Positions 19,023 through 27,520 of a stretch of DNA of 32,522 bases are shown here, in pieces. Every line of letters begins with the position of its first letter. The stretch's first letter is position 1. The notes beneath the pieces were generated by a model, which made no database searches, was not told where the DNA came from, and saw only the letters and a list, made by a program, of their open reading frames with translations. The DNA lies in NCBI RefSeq assembly GCF_016463295.1, contig NZ_JAEMRO010000021.1:1-32522 (forward strand). The letters run 5' to 3'. The translations under genes and the position numbers were made by a program. The stretch is from Brevundimonas sp. (GTDB lineage Bacteria > Pseudomonadota > Alphaproteobacteria > Caulobacterales > Caulobacteraceae).

Positions 19023-19388
19023 ATGTCCAAGACCGTCCTCATTGTCGAGGATAACGAGCTGAACATGAAGCTGTTTCATGATCTGCTCGACTCGCAGGGC
19101 TACCAGACGCTGCAGACCCGCGAGGGCCTGCAGGCGCTGGCGCTGGCGCGCGAACATCGTCCGGATCTGATCCTGATGGATATCCAGCTGCCGGAAATCA
19201 GCGGCCTTGAAGTCACCAAATGGCTGAAGGACGACGAAGAGCTGAGCCATATCCCCGTCATCGCCGTGACCGCCTTCGCCATGAAGGGGGACGAGGAGCG
19301 CATTCGCCAGGGCGGGTGCGAGGCCTATATCTCCAAGCCGATCTCGGTGATGCATTTCCTCGACGTCGTGCGAAAGCACCTGGGATAG
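19023..19388 (+). CDS. divK: Single-domain response regulator DivK
   Basis: A 121-residue receiver domain nearly identical in pattern to Caulobacter DivK. The acidic pocket is Glu9-Asp10, the phosphorylated residue is Asp53 in LMDIQLPE, and Lys105 lies in YISKPIS. The stretch [20 protein letters not shown] is diagnostic. In Caulobacter, DivK is phosphorylated by DivJ and dephosphorylated by PleC. It then drives polarity and cell-cycle control through DivL and CckA, ultimately lowering CtrA activity. pleD follows after four bases, the conserved divK-pleD arrangement. ATG 19023 is used; a GTG two codons earlier is less likely. Confidence 0.97.
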   Translation: MSKTVLIVEDNELNMKLFHDLLDSQGYQTLQTREGLQALALAREHRPDLILMDIQLPEISGLEVTKWLKDDEELSHIPVIAVTAFAMKGDEERIRQGGCEAYISKPISVMHFLDVVRKHLG

Positions 19389-19392
19389 GGCG

Positions 19393-20757
19393 ATGACCGC
19401 ACGTATCCTCGTCGTCGATGATCTGGAGACCAACGTCAGGCTTCTCGAGGCCAAGCTGACGCTGGAATACTATGAGGTGCTGACCGCCATGGATGGCGCG
19501 ACGGCGCTGCAGATCGCGGGCGAGGAACGCCCTGACATCATCCTGCTGGATGTCATGATGCCCGGCATGGACGGGTTCGAGACCTGCCGCCGGCTGAAGG
19601 CCGATCCGGTGACCCGCCACATCCCCGTCGTGCTGGTGACCGCGCTGGACGGGCGCGAGGACAAGATCAAGGGACTGGAGGCCGGGGCCGACGACTTCGT
19701 CACCAAACCGATCGACGACCTGATCCTGTTCGCCCGCGTCAAATCCCTGGTCCGGCTGAAGTCCGTGATGGACGAGCTGCGCGAGCGCGAGGAGAGCGGC
19801 CGTCGCATGGGCGTCGATACCGGGGGTGCCGGGCGCCTGCGCGGCTCGGGCGGCCGCATCCTGATTGTCGACGACAGCACGGTTCAGGCCGAGCGGATGG
19901 TCGAGCAGTTGTCGCAGGAGCACCGTCCGGTGGTCGAGCGCGATACCGCCGCCGCCCTGATCGCGGCGCGCGGGCCCATCGACCTGATGATCGTCAACGT
20001 CTCGGCGGCAGAGTTCGATGGACTGCGGTTCGTGGCCCAGGTGCGCTCGACCGAGGCGTCGCGCCGCGTGCCGGTGCTGGCCGTGGTCGATCCCGCCGAC
20101 CGGCCGCGTCTGGTCAAGGCGCTGGAGCTGGGCGTCAACGACATCCTGCCCAAGCCTGTGGACCCCGAAGAACTGTCGGCCCGCACCCGCACCCAGGTGC
20201 GCCGAAAGCGCTATACGGATTTTCTGAAGGAAAAGCTGGATTACAGCCTGGAGATGGCCGTCACCGACGCCCTGACCGGCCTGCACAATCGCCGCTACAT
20301 GACCGGTCAGCTGGACGCCATGATGGTGCGCTCGGCCCAGGGCGGGGAGGGCGTCGCCGTCCTGATGCTGGACATCGACCACTTCAAGGTCGTGAACGAC
20401 AGCTTCGGCCACGACGCGGGCGATGAGGTTCTGCAGGAATTCGCCGTCCGCCTGGCCACCAATGTCCGGGCCATCGACCTGCCGTGCCGGTTGGGGGGCG
20501 AGGAGTTCGTGGTCATCATGCCGGGGGCCTCGCTGGAGGCCGCGGCACGCGTGGCCGACCGCATCCGCCGCGACGTCGCCAGCCAGCCCTTTCCGATCAT
20601 GGGCGGTGCCGAATCCCTGACGGTGACCGTGTCCATCGGCGTCTCGGCCAGCGGCGACGCCCATGACAGCCCGGATGCCCTGCTGAAACGGGCCGACCAG
20701 GGCGTGTACGAGGCCAAGGCCCGGGGCCGTGACCAGGTGATCGCCCGCGCCGCCTGA
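19393..20757 (+). CDS. pleD: Diguanylate cyclase response regulator PleD
   Basis: A 454-residue protein with receiver, second receiver-like and GGDEF domains, as in Caulobacter PleD. The first receiver has Asp9-Asp10 and phospho-acceptor Asp53 (LLDVMMPGMD). The second (about 155-275) is an adaptor used in dimerisation. The catalytic motif is GGEEF at 368-372. The allosteric inhibitory site RAID is at 359-362, the same residue numbers as in Caulobacter. Phosphorylation-driven dimerisation makes c-di-GMP for the swarmer-to-stalked transition. All catalytic and feedback residues are present, so the enzyme should be active and product-inhibited. Confidence 0.97.
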   Translation: MTARILVVDDLETNVRLLEAKLTLEYYEVLTAMDGATALQIAGEERPDIILLDVMMPGMDGFETCRRLKADPVTRHIPVVLVTALDGREDKIKGLEAGADDFVTKPIDDLILFARVKSLVRLKSVMDELREREESGRRMGVDTGGAGRLRGSGGRILIVDDSTVQAERMVEQLSQEHRPVVERDTAAALIAARGPIDLMIVNVSAAEFDGLRFVAQVRSTEASRRVPVLAVVDPADRPRLVKALELGVNDILPKPVDPEELSARTRTQVRRKRYTDFLKEKLDYSLEMAVTDALTGLHNRRYMTGQLDAMMVRSAQGGEGVAVLMLDIDHFKVVNDSFGHDAGDEVLQEFAVRLATNVRAIDLPCRLGGEEFVVIMPGASLEAAARVADRIRRDVASQPFPIMGGAESLTVTVSIGVSASGDAHDSPDALLKRADQGVYEAKARGRDQVIARAA

Positions 20758-20769
20758 CAGGATTGACGC

Positions 20770-20797
20770 TTGTCGGCGCGGCTTCGCCAAGTATGAC
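20770..20797 (+). promoter_or_regulatory. Candidate promoter of the M28 peptidase gene
   Basis: TTGTCG (20770-20775) and TATGAC (20792-20797) are separated by 16 bases, beginning 12 bases after the pleD stop. Initiation near 20804 would leave a leader of about 55 bases. Match by eye only. Confidence 0.35.
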
Positions 20798-20860
20798 AGG
20801 GAGTTCATCTGACACGGGACCGACGCGCCGCTAGCGTTGCGGGCCGTTCAAGGAGCCGTC

Positions 20861-21832
20861 ATGCGCCAGTTCACGAAACCCGCCGTCCACGCCATGCGCA
20901 TGTCTGTCGCGCCTGTCGCGCTGGCCCTGATGCTGGCCGGCTGCGGCTCGATGTCGGGAACCGAAACGCCAGTTGCGACGGTACCAACCGCCGCCTGGCA
21001 GCAGCAGGCGCTGGACGACATCCGCATCCTGTCGGCCGACGACATGGCCGGGCGCGATACGGGCTCGGCGGGTGGCCAGATGGCGCGGGACTATATCGTC
21101 GGGCGGCTGGAGGCTCTGGGCGTGGCCGCGCCGCCCGTGGGCCGGTTCCAGCCGTGGGAGGCCCAGAACCGTGGCAAGACCTGGAACGGCATCAATGTCA
21201 TCGGCCTGATCCCCGGCACGCGGGTGACCGACAAATACATCGTGGTCACGGCACACTACGATCACGTCGGCACCCAGGAAGGCCTGATCTATAACGGGGC
21301 AGACGACAATGCGTCGGGCGTCGCCACCATGCTGGCGCTCGCCGCCGATCTGAAGCGTCAGGCCCCGGAGCACAGCGTGCTGATCGTCGGTTTCGACGGC
21401 GAGGAGCACGGCCTGCTGGGGGCCAAGCATTTCGTCGAGGCCCCGCCCGTGCCCCTGACCTCCATCGCCATGAACCTGAATTTCGACATGACGGCGCGGG
21501 CCGAAACCGACGGCAAGCTGTGGGTCACCGGCACCTACCAGAACCCGCAGTTCCGCCCGATCCTGGAGGGCATTCCGGCCAATGGATCGGTGTCGCTGGC
21601 CTTCGGTAAGGACACACCGCAGGACACGGGCACCGACAACTGGGTCGAGGCCTCGGACCACGGTCCCTTCTACCGCGCGCAGGTGCCGTTCCTGTATCTG
21701 GGCGTGAACTATCATGCGGATTATCACCGCCCGTCCGACGATTTCGAGCGGATCACGCCGGCGGTCTTCATCAGTTCGACGGAGCTGGCGATCGCGTCGT
21801 TCCGGGCGCTGGATCAGAACCTGAACCGCTGA
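20861..21832 (+). CDS. M28 family zinc peptidase, lipoprotein
   Basis: A 323-residue lipoprotein aminopeptidase-like protein. The signal peptide ends in LAGC with the lipidated cysteine at 28. Co-catalytic zinc ligands are readable as His132 in TAHYDHVG, the aspartate in NGADDNASG (148/149), Glu182 with general base Glu181 in FDGEEHGLLG, Asp209 in NLNFDM, and His289 in DYHRPSDD. The enzyme should trim peptides in the periplasm; specificity is unknown. AAGGAG lies five bases before ATG 20861, which excludes the eight-codon longer form. It is transcribed toward ppx with only four bases between the two stop codons. Confidence 0.92.
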   Translation: MRQFTKPAVHAMRMSVAPVALALMLAGCGSMSGTETPVATVPTAAWQQQALDDIRILSADDMAGRDTGSAGGQMARDYIVGRLEALGVAAPPVGRFQPWEAQNRGKTWNGINVIGLIPGTRVTDKYIVVTAHYDHVGTQEGLIYNGADDNASGVATMLALAADLKRQAPEHSVLIVGFDGEEHGLLGAKHFVEAPPVPLTSIAMNLNFDMTARAETDGKLWVTGTYQNPQFRPILEGIPANGSVSLAFGKDTPQDTGTDNWVEASDHGPFYRAQVPFLYLGVNYHADYHRPSDDFERITPAVFISSTELAIASFRALDQNLNR

Positions 21833-21836
21833 GGGC

Positions 21837-23336
21837 TCAGCCCTCGCTGCGGATATCCAGCTTCAGCCCCATGATTTCGGCCAGGGCCTTGCCGCGCTTG
21901 CGGGTCTGCTCTCCCAGGAGGGCGTGGGCATAGCCGTCTGTCGCGCTGAGGATCAGGTGGCCGTCCTCGACGGCGGCACGGACATTGACCAGCAGGCTGG
22001 GCGACCGCCCTGACAGATCGCAGGCCAGGCGGATGGCGATGCCCAGGGTGCGGGCCTTGCGGCGCTGGTCCTCGGTCAGCAGGCGTTCGATGATTTCCGG
22101 CTCGGGCGTGGATGCGCCGCCGCCGTAGCGGGCGTTGACGGCACAGGCCAGCCAGGCGCGCTCGGCATGGGTCTGGCCCGGCACGGGCGCGCGCAGGACC
22201 TGGTCGAAGGCCAGTTCGACGCGGTGATCGACGTGCAGCCGCGCCCCGATGTCGGCCACGCGGCAGGCGGCGTCGGCCAGCACGATGTCTCTTTCGACTG
22301 TGAAGGACGGGGGCAGGGTGTTCATCAAGGGCTGAACCCAGGCCTGCAGGACGCCGGGCAGGGTCGGGGATATCCCCTGACGCACACCCAGAGAGGTGCA
22401 GCCGGCCAGCAGGGGATCGTCGGCGGCGACGTCCGGCTCCAGCGCCTCATACAGCAGGCCCTCTCGAACCCCCCAGGCCGACAGCACGATGCGCTTCAGG
22501 CCCAGCCGTTCGATCAGGCCCTCAAGCACGAGGGCGGCGTAGGGCAGGGTCTCGGCCCGCTTCTTCGACAGGCCCGGCCAGGCCTCCAGCGAGGCCTTGG
22601 AGGAGCGCGATACCAGCCGCGCGATGTCGCGGGCCGAGGCAGCGTCCAGTTCGTACTGGTGCACCACCTTCAGCGGATATTGCGCATGGGACATGTGCAC
22701 CTGGGCCAGGGTCCGCCAGGCCCCGCCGACGGCATAGAGGGTGTCGGTGCTGAAATCCGGCGCAGCCTTCAGCCGCTTGGCGATCAGGTTGCGGACCCGG
22801 TCGGCGTCGAACCCGGCCGGATCGGAGAGCGAGAAGGGCCCCAGCGGCAGGGTCACGCCGCGCTGCACCTGACCGTCGCCGATCCGCGTCAGCTCCAGGC
22901 TGGCCCCACCCAGATCGGCAGACACGCCCCTGGCATCCGGAATACCGGCCAGCACACCCAGGGCCGCATAGCGCGCCTCGTCCTCGCCCGACAGGACGCG
23001 AACCTGAAGCCCGGTCTCCGCGGCGACCTGATCGCAGAAGGCCTGGCCGTCTGCGGCCTCGCGCACGGCGGCGGTGGCGGCGACGAAGACATGGGCCGGC
23101 TGTACCGCCTCTATGACAGCGGCGAAGCGTTTCAGGGCCGTCAGGGATTGCGCCGCGCCCGTGACCGACAGCCTGCCGGTGGTGGACAGGTCTCGTCCCA
23201 GCCCGGCCAGGACCTTCTCATTGAAGACGGTCCAGATGGCGCGCCCCTCCAGCCGGTACAGAACCAGGCGCACGGAGTTGGAGCCGATGTCGACGGCGGC
23301 GACATCCTGGGGCGGGCCGAGCGTGGTCAGCGGCAT
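21837..23336 (-). CDS. ppx: Ppx/GppA family exopolyphosphatase
   Basis: A 499-residue member of the Ppx/GppA family in the ASKHA ATPase fold. Phosphate-binding loops are DIGSNSVRLVLY near residue 16 and SADLGGASLEL in the second half of domain I, with the catalytic glutamate region SGEDEARYAALG. A C-terminal HD-like helical portion follows. Ppx releases phosphate from polyphosphate, while GppA relatives also act on pppGpp. The neighbour favours polyphosphate, because its ATG shares a base with the stop of the polyphosphate kinase gene (TGATG overlap), implying translational coupling. The pairing gives polymer synthesis and degradation in one transcript. Confidence 0.93.
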   Translation of the reverse strand: MPLTTLGPPQDVAAVDIGSNSVRLVLYRLEGRAIWTVFNEKVLAGLGRDLSTTGRLSVTGAAQSLTALKRFAAVIEAVQPAHVFVAATAAVREAADGQAFCDQVAAETGLQVRVLSGEDEARYAALGVLAGIPDARGVSADLGGASLELTRIGDGQVQRGVTLPLGPFSLSDPAGFDADRVRNLIAKRLKAAPDFSTDTLYAVGGAWRTLAQVHMSHAQYPLKVVHQYELDAASARDIARLVSRSSKASLEAWPGLSKKRAETLPYAALVLEGLIERLGLKRIVLSAWGVREGLLYEALEPDVAADDPLLAGCTSLGVRQGISPTLPGVLQAWVQPLMNTLPPSFTVERDIVLADAACRVADIGARLHVDHRVELAFDQVLRAPVPGQTHAERAWLACAVNARYGGGASTPEPEIIERLLTEDQRRKARTLGIAIRLACDLSGRSPSLLVNVRAAVEDGHLILSATDGYAHALLGEQTRKRGKALAEIMGLKLDIRSEG

Positions 23337-25558
23337 CAGCGCTTCTTCCGCGCGGGCGTGTAGCTGAGGTTCTCCGGGCGGGTCTTCACCTTGCGGCCGC
23401 GACCCGACAGGCTGGGGTTGGTCATGAAATATTTGTGGGCCGAGAAGCCGTGTTCCGCATCGGCAGGCTGGACCCGGCGGTAGGAGCCGTCCGGCTCCAG
23501 CACCCAGCTCTGGATGTCGTCCTTCAGATTGGCGACCATGATCTGATCCAGCACCTGATCGTGCACCGTCGCGTTCAGGACCGGCGTCATCAGTTCGACC
23601 CGGCGGTCCAGATTGCGGTTCATCCAGTCCGCAGACGAGATGAACAGCTTGGCCTTGTCGTGCGGCAGATCGCGACCGTTGGCGAAGGCGACGATGCGGC
23701 TGTGCTCCAGGAAGCGGCCGACGATCGACTTGACCCGGATGTTGTCGCTAAGGCCGGGCACGCCGGGGCGCAGGCAGCAGATGCCGCGGATGACGAGTTC
23801 GATCCGTACACCCCACTGGCTGGCGCGATACAGGGCGTCGATGACTTCCGGATCGACCAGGGAGTTCATCTTGGCCCAGATGGCCGCCGGCTTGCCCTTG
23901 GCGGCGGCCGCCATCTCCCGGCCGATGAGGTCGATCAGGGACGACTTCATGTTCAGGGGCGAGACGACCAGCGCTTCCAGCTCGTCCGGCTGGGCATAGC
24001 CGGTGATGTAGTTGAACACCCGCGAGGCATCGCGCCCCAGCATTGGGTTGCACGAAAACAGCGACAGGTCGGTATAAACCCGCGCCGTCACGGGGTGATA
24101 GTTTCCGGTGCCGAAGTGGCAGTAGGTGCGCAGCGCATCGGCCTCGCGCCGCACCACGACGCTCAGCTTGGCGTGGGTCTTGTATTCGACGAAGCCGAAG
24201 ACGACGTGGACCCCGGCCCGCTCCATGGCCCGCGCCCATTTCAGATTGGCCTCTTCGTCGAACCGCGCCTTGATCTCGACCAGGGCGGTGACGTTCTTGC
24301 CGTTCTCTGCCGCCTCGATCAGGGCGGCGACGATGGGGCTGTCCTTGGACGTGCGGTACAGCGTCTGTTTGATGGCGATGACGTTGGGGTCGCGTGCGGC
24401 CTGACGCAGGAACTGGACCACCACGTCGAAGCTCTCGAACGGGTGGTGGATCAGCATGTCCTTTTCGCGGATGGCCGCGAAGATGTCGCCGCCGTTGTCG
24501 CGGACGCGTTCGGGATAGCGCGGCTCGTAGCCCTTGAACTTCAGGTCCGGATGGCCGCCCGCGATCAGGTCCGAGACCTGGGCCAGGCCCAGCATGCCAT
24601 CGACCAGCACCGTGTCCTGCGGCGCGGCATCCAGCTCGTTGGTGATGAAGGTGCGCAGATCGTCAGGCATGGACGCCTCGATCTTGATGCGCACGACCGA
24701 GCCCATGCGACGCTGCTTCAGCGCCTCCTCGAACTCCATGACCAGATCTTCGGCTTCTTCCTCGATCTCGATGTCGCTGTCGCGGATCAGGCGGAAGACC
24801 CCGCGCTCCAGCACGTCGCAGCCGGGGAACAGGTGATCGATGAAGAGCATCAACAGGCTCTCCAGCGTCAGATATCGGCTGCGACCGGGCGTCGACCGGC
24901 CATCGGTGGCCAGGGGCCAGAACCGCTTCACCTGGGCCGGGACGGGGACCAGGGCATAGAGGGTGCGGTTATCCCGCCGTCGCTTCAGCTTCAGCGCCAG
25001 CGAAAATCCCAGGTTGGGCAGGAAAGGGAAGGGGTGGGCCGGGTCGATGGCCATAGGCGTCAGCACGGCGAAGAGCTGGTTCAGGAACTCCGGTTCCAGC
25101 CGTTCACGTTCGGTCTTGGTGATCTTGCCCGCATCGACGACCTCGATCCCGGCGTGAGCCATCTCCTTGCGCAGCTGACGCCAGCGCAGTTGCTGCTCGT
25201 CCATCAGGGCGCCGGCCGCGATATTGACCTGCTCCAGCGCTTCGGCGGGTGTCAGGCCGTCGGGCGAGACCACGCGCACACGCTCACGCACCTGACCCTT
25301 CAGCCCGGCCACGCGGGTCATGTAGAACTCGTCCAGATTGTTGGCCGAGATGGACAGGAACCGCAGCCGCTCCAGCAGGGGATGGTCCGCATTGGCCGCC
25401 TCTTCCAGCACGCGGCCATTGAAGGCCAGCCAGGACAGCTCGCGATTGAAGAACCGCTCGGGCGAGGCCATCAGCGCCTCGGACAGCTCCTGCTGCTGGG
25501 CGCGGGAGGAGGGGACTTCCTCACCGGTCGTGGCGTCATGGATGCGCGTATCGCTCAT
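23336..25558 (-). CDS. ppk1: Polyphosphate kinase PPK1
   Basis: A 740-residue kinase that reversibly makes polyphosphate from ATP. The N-terminal domain starts [20 protein letters not shown] and continues with the PPK middle domain ([19 protein letters not shown]). The two phospholipase-D-like catalytic domains carry the autophosphorylated histidine, His481 in [11 protein letters not shown], and a second conserved histidine, His619 in LEHSRI. The metal/phosphate-binding region includes [14 protein letters not shown] and [12 protein letters not shown]. Length and motif order match the family. Only about 50 bases separate its start from the terminator of the RcnB gene upstream. ppx overlaps its stop by one base. 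Confidence 0.96.
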   Translation of the reverse strand: MSDTRIHDATTGEEVPSSRAQQQELSEALMASPERFFNRELSWLAFNGRVLEEAANADHPLLERLRFLSISANNLDEFYMTRVAGLKGQVRERVRVVSPDGLTPAEALEQVNIAAGALMDEQQLRWRQLRKEMAHAGIEVVDAGKITKTERERLEPEFLNQLFAVLTPMAIDPAHPFPFLPNLGFSLALKLKRRRDNRTLYALVPVPAQVKRFWPLATDGRSTPGRSRYLTLESLLMLFIDHLFPGCDVLERGVFRLIRDSDIEIEEEAEDLVMEFEEALKQRRMGSVVRIKIEASMPDDLRTFITNELDAAPQDTVLVDGMLGLAQVSDLIAGGHPDLKFKGYEPRYPERVRDNGGDIFAAIREKDMLIHHPFESFDVVVQFLRQAARDPNVIAIKQTLYRTSKDSPIVAALIEAAENGKNVTALVEIKARFDEEANLKWARAMERAGVHVVFGFVEYKTHAKLSVVVRREADALRTYCHFGTGNYHPVTARVYTDLSLFSCNPMLGRDASRVFNYITGYAQPDELEALVVSPLNMKSSLIDLIGREMAAAAKGKPAAIWAKMNSLVDPEVIDALYRASQWGVRIELVIRGICCLRPGVPGLSDNIRVKSIVGRFLEHSRIVAFANGRDLPHDKAKLFISSADWMNRNLDRRVELMTPVLNATVHDQVLDQIMVANLKDDIQSWVLEPDGSYRRVQPADAEHGFSAHKYFMTNPSLSGRGRKVKTRPENLSYTPARKKR

Positions 25559-25611
25559 TCACCGGTTCTGACCGGTCACGGGCGCGGCTGCAACCGTCGA
25601 AAGACGACACG

Positions 25612-25643
25612 AAAACGCCGCCCGATCCGGGGGCCGGGCGGCG
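25612..25643 (-). terminator. Terminator of the RcnB-family gene at 25665
   Basis: Read on the minus strand, a 9-bp stem CGCCGCCCG/CGGGCGGCG (arms at plus-strand 25616-25624 and 25635-25643) is followed by four T residues (A-run at 25612-25615). It ends the repeat-rich RcnB transcript just before ppk1. Confidence 0.85.
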
Positions 25644-25664
25644 CATCGTCCGGGTACTGAAAGA

Positions 25665-26606
25665 CTACCAGCTCCAGGCGTCGCGGATCACCTCGATGAT
25701 GTAGCCGTCGTACTGGTCGATCAGATAGATGTTGTTGTCGACCAGTACCCAACGCGTGGCTTCGGGCGGATAGCCCAGGCCATAGGTGCGCCAGTCGTTC
25801 AACTGATACCGCCAGAAGATGCTCGGCAGATACTCTCCCACGCGGTAGTCGCGATTGTAATAGCTGCGCGGGACGCTGTAGTAGCCATAGCCCGGTGCGA
25901 AGTAGAAGCCGAAGCGATAGCCGCTGTACCCACGGAACCGCCGGTCGTCCCGCCACCAGTAGCGGTCGCGGTTCTGATACCAGTTGCGCCGCCACTGCTC
26001 GCTGTTGAACCGCCTGCGGAACTCCCAGTGATTGCGGTCCCGGTCGCGGTCGTTGTCCCAGCGCGGGCGATCGGGACGGTCGGGCCTGTCCGGACGATCC
26101 GGTCTGTCAGGACGGTCGGGCCGGTCGGGGCGATCAGGTCTGTCTGGCCGGTCGGGACGCGGCCTGTCCGGGCGGTCGGGTCTATCTGGCCGGTCGGGTC
26201 GATCAGGGCGGTCAGGGCCCGGCCTGTCTGGGCGATCAGGACGGTCGGGCCTGTCCGGGCGGTCGGGCCGATCCGGCCGCGGCCGGTCTGGTCTATCCGG
26301 CCTGTCGGGACGATCCGGCCTGTCGGGGCGCGGTTGATCAGGCCGATCCGGACGGGGCCTGTCGGGGCGGTCAGGACGATCAGGCCGCTCTTGGCGCGGC
26401 CTTTCAGGTCGTTCCGGCCGGTCCGGACGGGGCTGCTGCACTTCGGGGGCCGAGCGTTCGGTCCGGGCTGTGCGGTTACCGCCGCCGAAGCGACTGTTTT
26501 CCCGATCGATTTCGGGCTGGGGGTCCTGAGCCATGGCCGCCAGGGGGGCGACTGCCGGCAGGACAAAGGAGGCGATCGCCGCCGCCATCAACAATGACCG
26601 TTTCAT
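25665..26606 (-). CDS. RcnB-family exported protein with Asp-Arg-Pro repeat tract
   Basis: A 313-residue exported protein. The signal peptide (MKRSLLMAAAIASFVLPAVA, cleavage near AMAQD) is followed by a short linker. Next comes a striking tract from about residue 59 to 182 made almost wholly of Arg-Pro-Asp triplets with occasional RPRP, RPGP or Glu variants. The C-terminal domain (about 193-313) is of the RcnB type, with YRVGEYLP and RTYGLGYPPEATRWVLVDNN followed by IYLID. E. coli RcnB is a periplasmic protein of nickel/cobalt homeostasis; this copy's role is untested. Stop and signal positions are consistent with an intact gene. A paralogue lies directly upstream on the same strand. Confidence 0.85.
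   Translation of the reverse strand: MKRSLLMAAAIASFVLPAVAPLAAMAQDPQPEIDRENSRFGGGNRTARTERSAPEVQQPRPDRPERPERPRQERPDRPDRPDRPRPDRPDQPRPDRPDRPDRPDRPDRPRPDRPDRPDRPDRPDRPDRPGPDRPDRPDRPDRPDRPDRPRPDRPDRPDRPDRPDRPDRPDRPDRPDRPDRPRWDNDRDRDRNHWEFRRRFNSEQWRRNWYQNRDRYWWRDDRRFRGYSGYRFGFYFAPGYGYYSVPRSYYNRDYRVGEYLPSIFWRYQLNDWRTYGLGYPPEATRWVLVDNNIYLIDQYDGYIIEVIRDAWSW
26055..26432 (-). repeat. Tandem 9-base repeats coding Asp-Arg-Pro
   Basis: Within the RcnB-like gene, about 375 bases consist of imperfect tandem units whose minus-strand sense reads GAC-CGx-CCx. Synonymous changes vary between units (for example cgatcaggt, cggtcgggc, cgatccggc on the plus strand), so the protein repeat is kept while the DNA has diverged. 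The tract also leaves several spurious open frames on the opposite strand. Confidence 0.9.
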
Positions 26607-26665
26607 CGTCGTATTGATCTCCGCACACCCTCTGGGTGGCCTGTCTGGACGATCGGCGTTTTCGT

Positions 26666-26682
26666 ATGAACCGCGACTGAAT
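26666..26682 (-). promoter_or_regulatory. ATTCAG-N5-GTTCAT element upstream of the first RcnB gene
   Basis: On the minus strand the sequence ATTCAG, five bases, GTTCAT ends 59 bases before the start codon. The two TTCA cores are 11 bases apart, one helical turn, as in tandem half-sites of OmpR-type response regulators. The identical arrangement occurs at 27440-27456 before the paralogous gene. Confidence 0.5.
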
Positions 26683-26715
26683 AAATCTCCGCGAAATCCT
26701 TACGCTTTCGTCATG

Positions 26716-26748
26716 AAAAACGCCCCGCCGACCGAGGTCGACGGGGCG
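26716..26748 (-). terminator. Terminator of the RcnB-family gene at 26772
   Basis: On the minus strand, CGCCCCG pairs with CGGGGCG (plus-strand arms 26721-26727 and 26742-26748), with a further GTCG/CGAC pairing inside. It runs into five T residues (A-run 26716-26720). Confidence 0.85.
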
Positions 26749-26771
26749 TCTGCTGGCCGATCTGCAGCCGC

Positions 26772-27362
26772 TTAGAACACGTCGTACAGGACGCTGGCGA
26801 TCAGGCCGGTCGCGATGGCCGTCAAGACGATATCATTGCCGGCGTGAACGTAGCGATAGCCGCGAGGCGCGGGGCGCAGGCCGTAGATGTAGGGGTCATT
26901 CACGTAATAGCCGCGATAGGCCGACGGCAGGTAGCCGCCGCGCACCCAGCGCGTGTTGTAATAGCGGGGCTCGACCCGATAGTAGCCGTGGTTGGGCGCA
27001 TACCAGTAACCTTGGCGCGCGCCGCGATAGTCACGGAAGTCGGCGCGGCCCTGCCACCAGTTGCGATTGTTGCGGTCGTAGCGGCGCTCCTGACGGAAAT
27101 CACGGCGATCGTCACGGCGATCCTCGCGGAAGTCACGGCGGTCGTCGCGTCGGTCGCGGCGGTATTCGCCCCGGTTGCGATAGTCGCCCTGACGGAAGTC
27201 ACGGCGGTCATCGCGGCGCTCCTGGCGGAATTCGCGTCGGTCGTCACGGCGCTCCTGACGGAACTCGCGGCGGTCGCCCCGATCCTGGGCTGCAGCGGCC
27301 ATTGGAACGGCGGTCGTCGCCATGGCCACGGCGATGACGGCGGCCTTGGTAAAGCGGTTCAT
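26772..27362 (-). CDS. RcnB-family exported protein with Arg/Asp-rich repeats
   Basis: A 196-residue exported protein. The signal peptide (MNRFTKAAVIAVAMATTAVP, cleavage near AAAQD) precedes a highly charged segment, residues about 28-97, built from variants of RRDFRQERRDD. The C-terminal RcnB-type domain has RWVRGGYLPSAYRGYYVND, then YGLRPAPRGYRYVHAGNDIV, and ends with TGLIASVLYDVF. AAAGGAG lies seven bases before ATG 27362, a strong binding site. It is the better RcnB match of the two neighbours. Periplasmic metal homeostasis is a family-level suggestion only. It is divergent from the GST gene. Confidence 0.86.
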   Translation of the reverse strand: MNRFTKAAVIAVAMATTAVPMAAAAQDRGDRREFRQERRDDRREFRQERRDDRRDFRQGDYRNRGEYRRDRRDDRRDFREDRRDDRRDFRQERRYDRNNRNWWQGRADFRDYRGARQGYWYAPNHGYYRVEPRYYNTRWVRGGYLPSAYRGYYVNDPYIYGLRPAPRGYRYVHAGNDIVLTAIATGLIASVLYDVF

Positions 27363-27439
27363 GAACGTTCTCCTTTACTCGGGTCGGCGACGGAAAAGGC
27401 GATCCGGCCCGTTTGATAACCAAACTTCGCGCGCGGCCG

Positions 27440-27456
27440 ATGAACTGTGCCTGAAT
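27440..27456 (-). promoter_or_regulatory. ATTCAG-N5-GTTCAT element between the second RcnB gene and the GST gene
   Basis: The minus strand reads ATTCAG, five bases, GTTCAT, 77 bases before the RcnB start at 27362. It matches the element at 26666-26682 at all 12 defined positions. It also lies about 65 bases upstream of the divergent GST start, so it could serve both genes. Confidence 0.5.
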
Positions 27457-27463
27457 GGGTCTG

Positions 27464-27506
27464 TCAGCTTGCGCGGGTGCGGCACCATGCCCAGATGGCA
27501 AGCTGA
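27464..27506 (+). promoter_or_regulatory. Inverted repeat in the GST leader
   Basis: Perfect 9-bp arms TCAGCTTGC (27464-27472) and GCAAGCTGA (27498-27506) flank 25 bases that contain a smaller GGTGC/GCACC pairing. The right arm touches the AACAGGAG ribosome binding site. It could be an RNA hairpin affecting translation or an operator pair. Confidence 0.4.
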
Positions 27507-27520
27507 ACAGGAGCCGCGCC

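Noticed and set aside
23435-25660. 741-codon open frame antisense to ppk1
   Set aside because: Complementary shadow of a strongly GC3-biased gene; no recognisable domain or start signal.
26028-26597. Long open frames on the plus strand across the RcnB repeat tract, coding Val/Gly/Arg or Ser-Gly-Arg repeats
   Set aside because: They mirror the 9-base coding repeat of the minus-strand gene, have no binding site, and carry no domain; the minus frame has a signal peptide and an RcnB domain.
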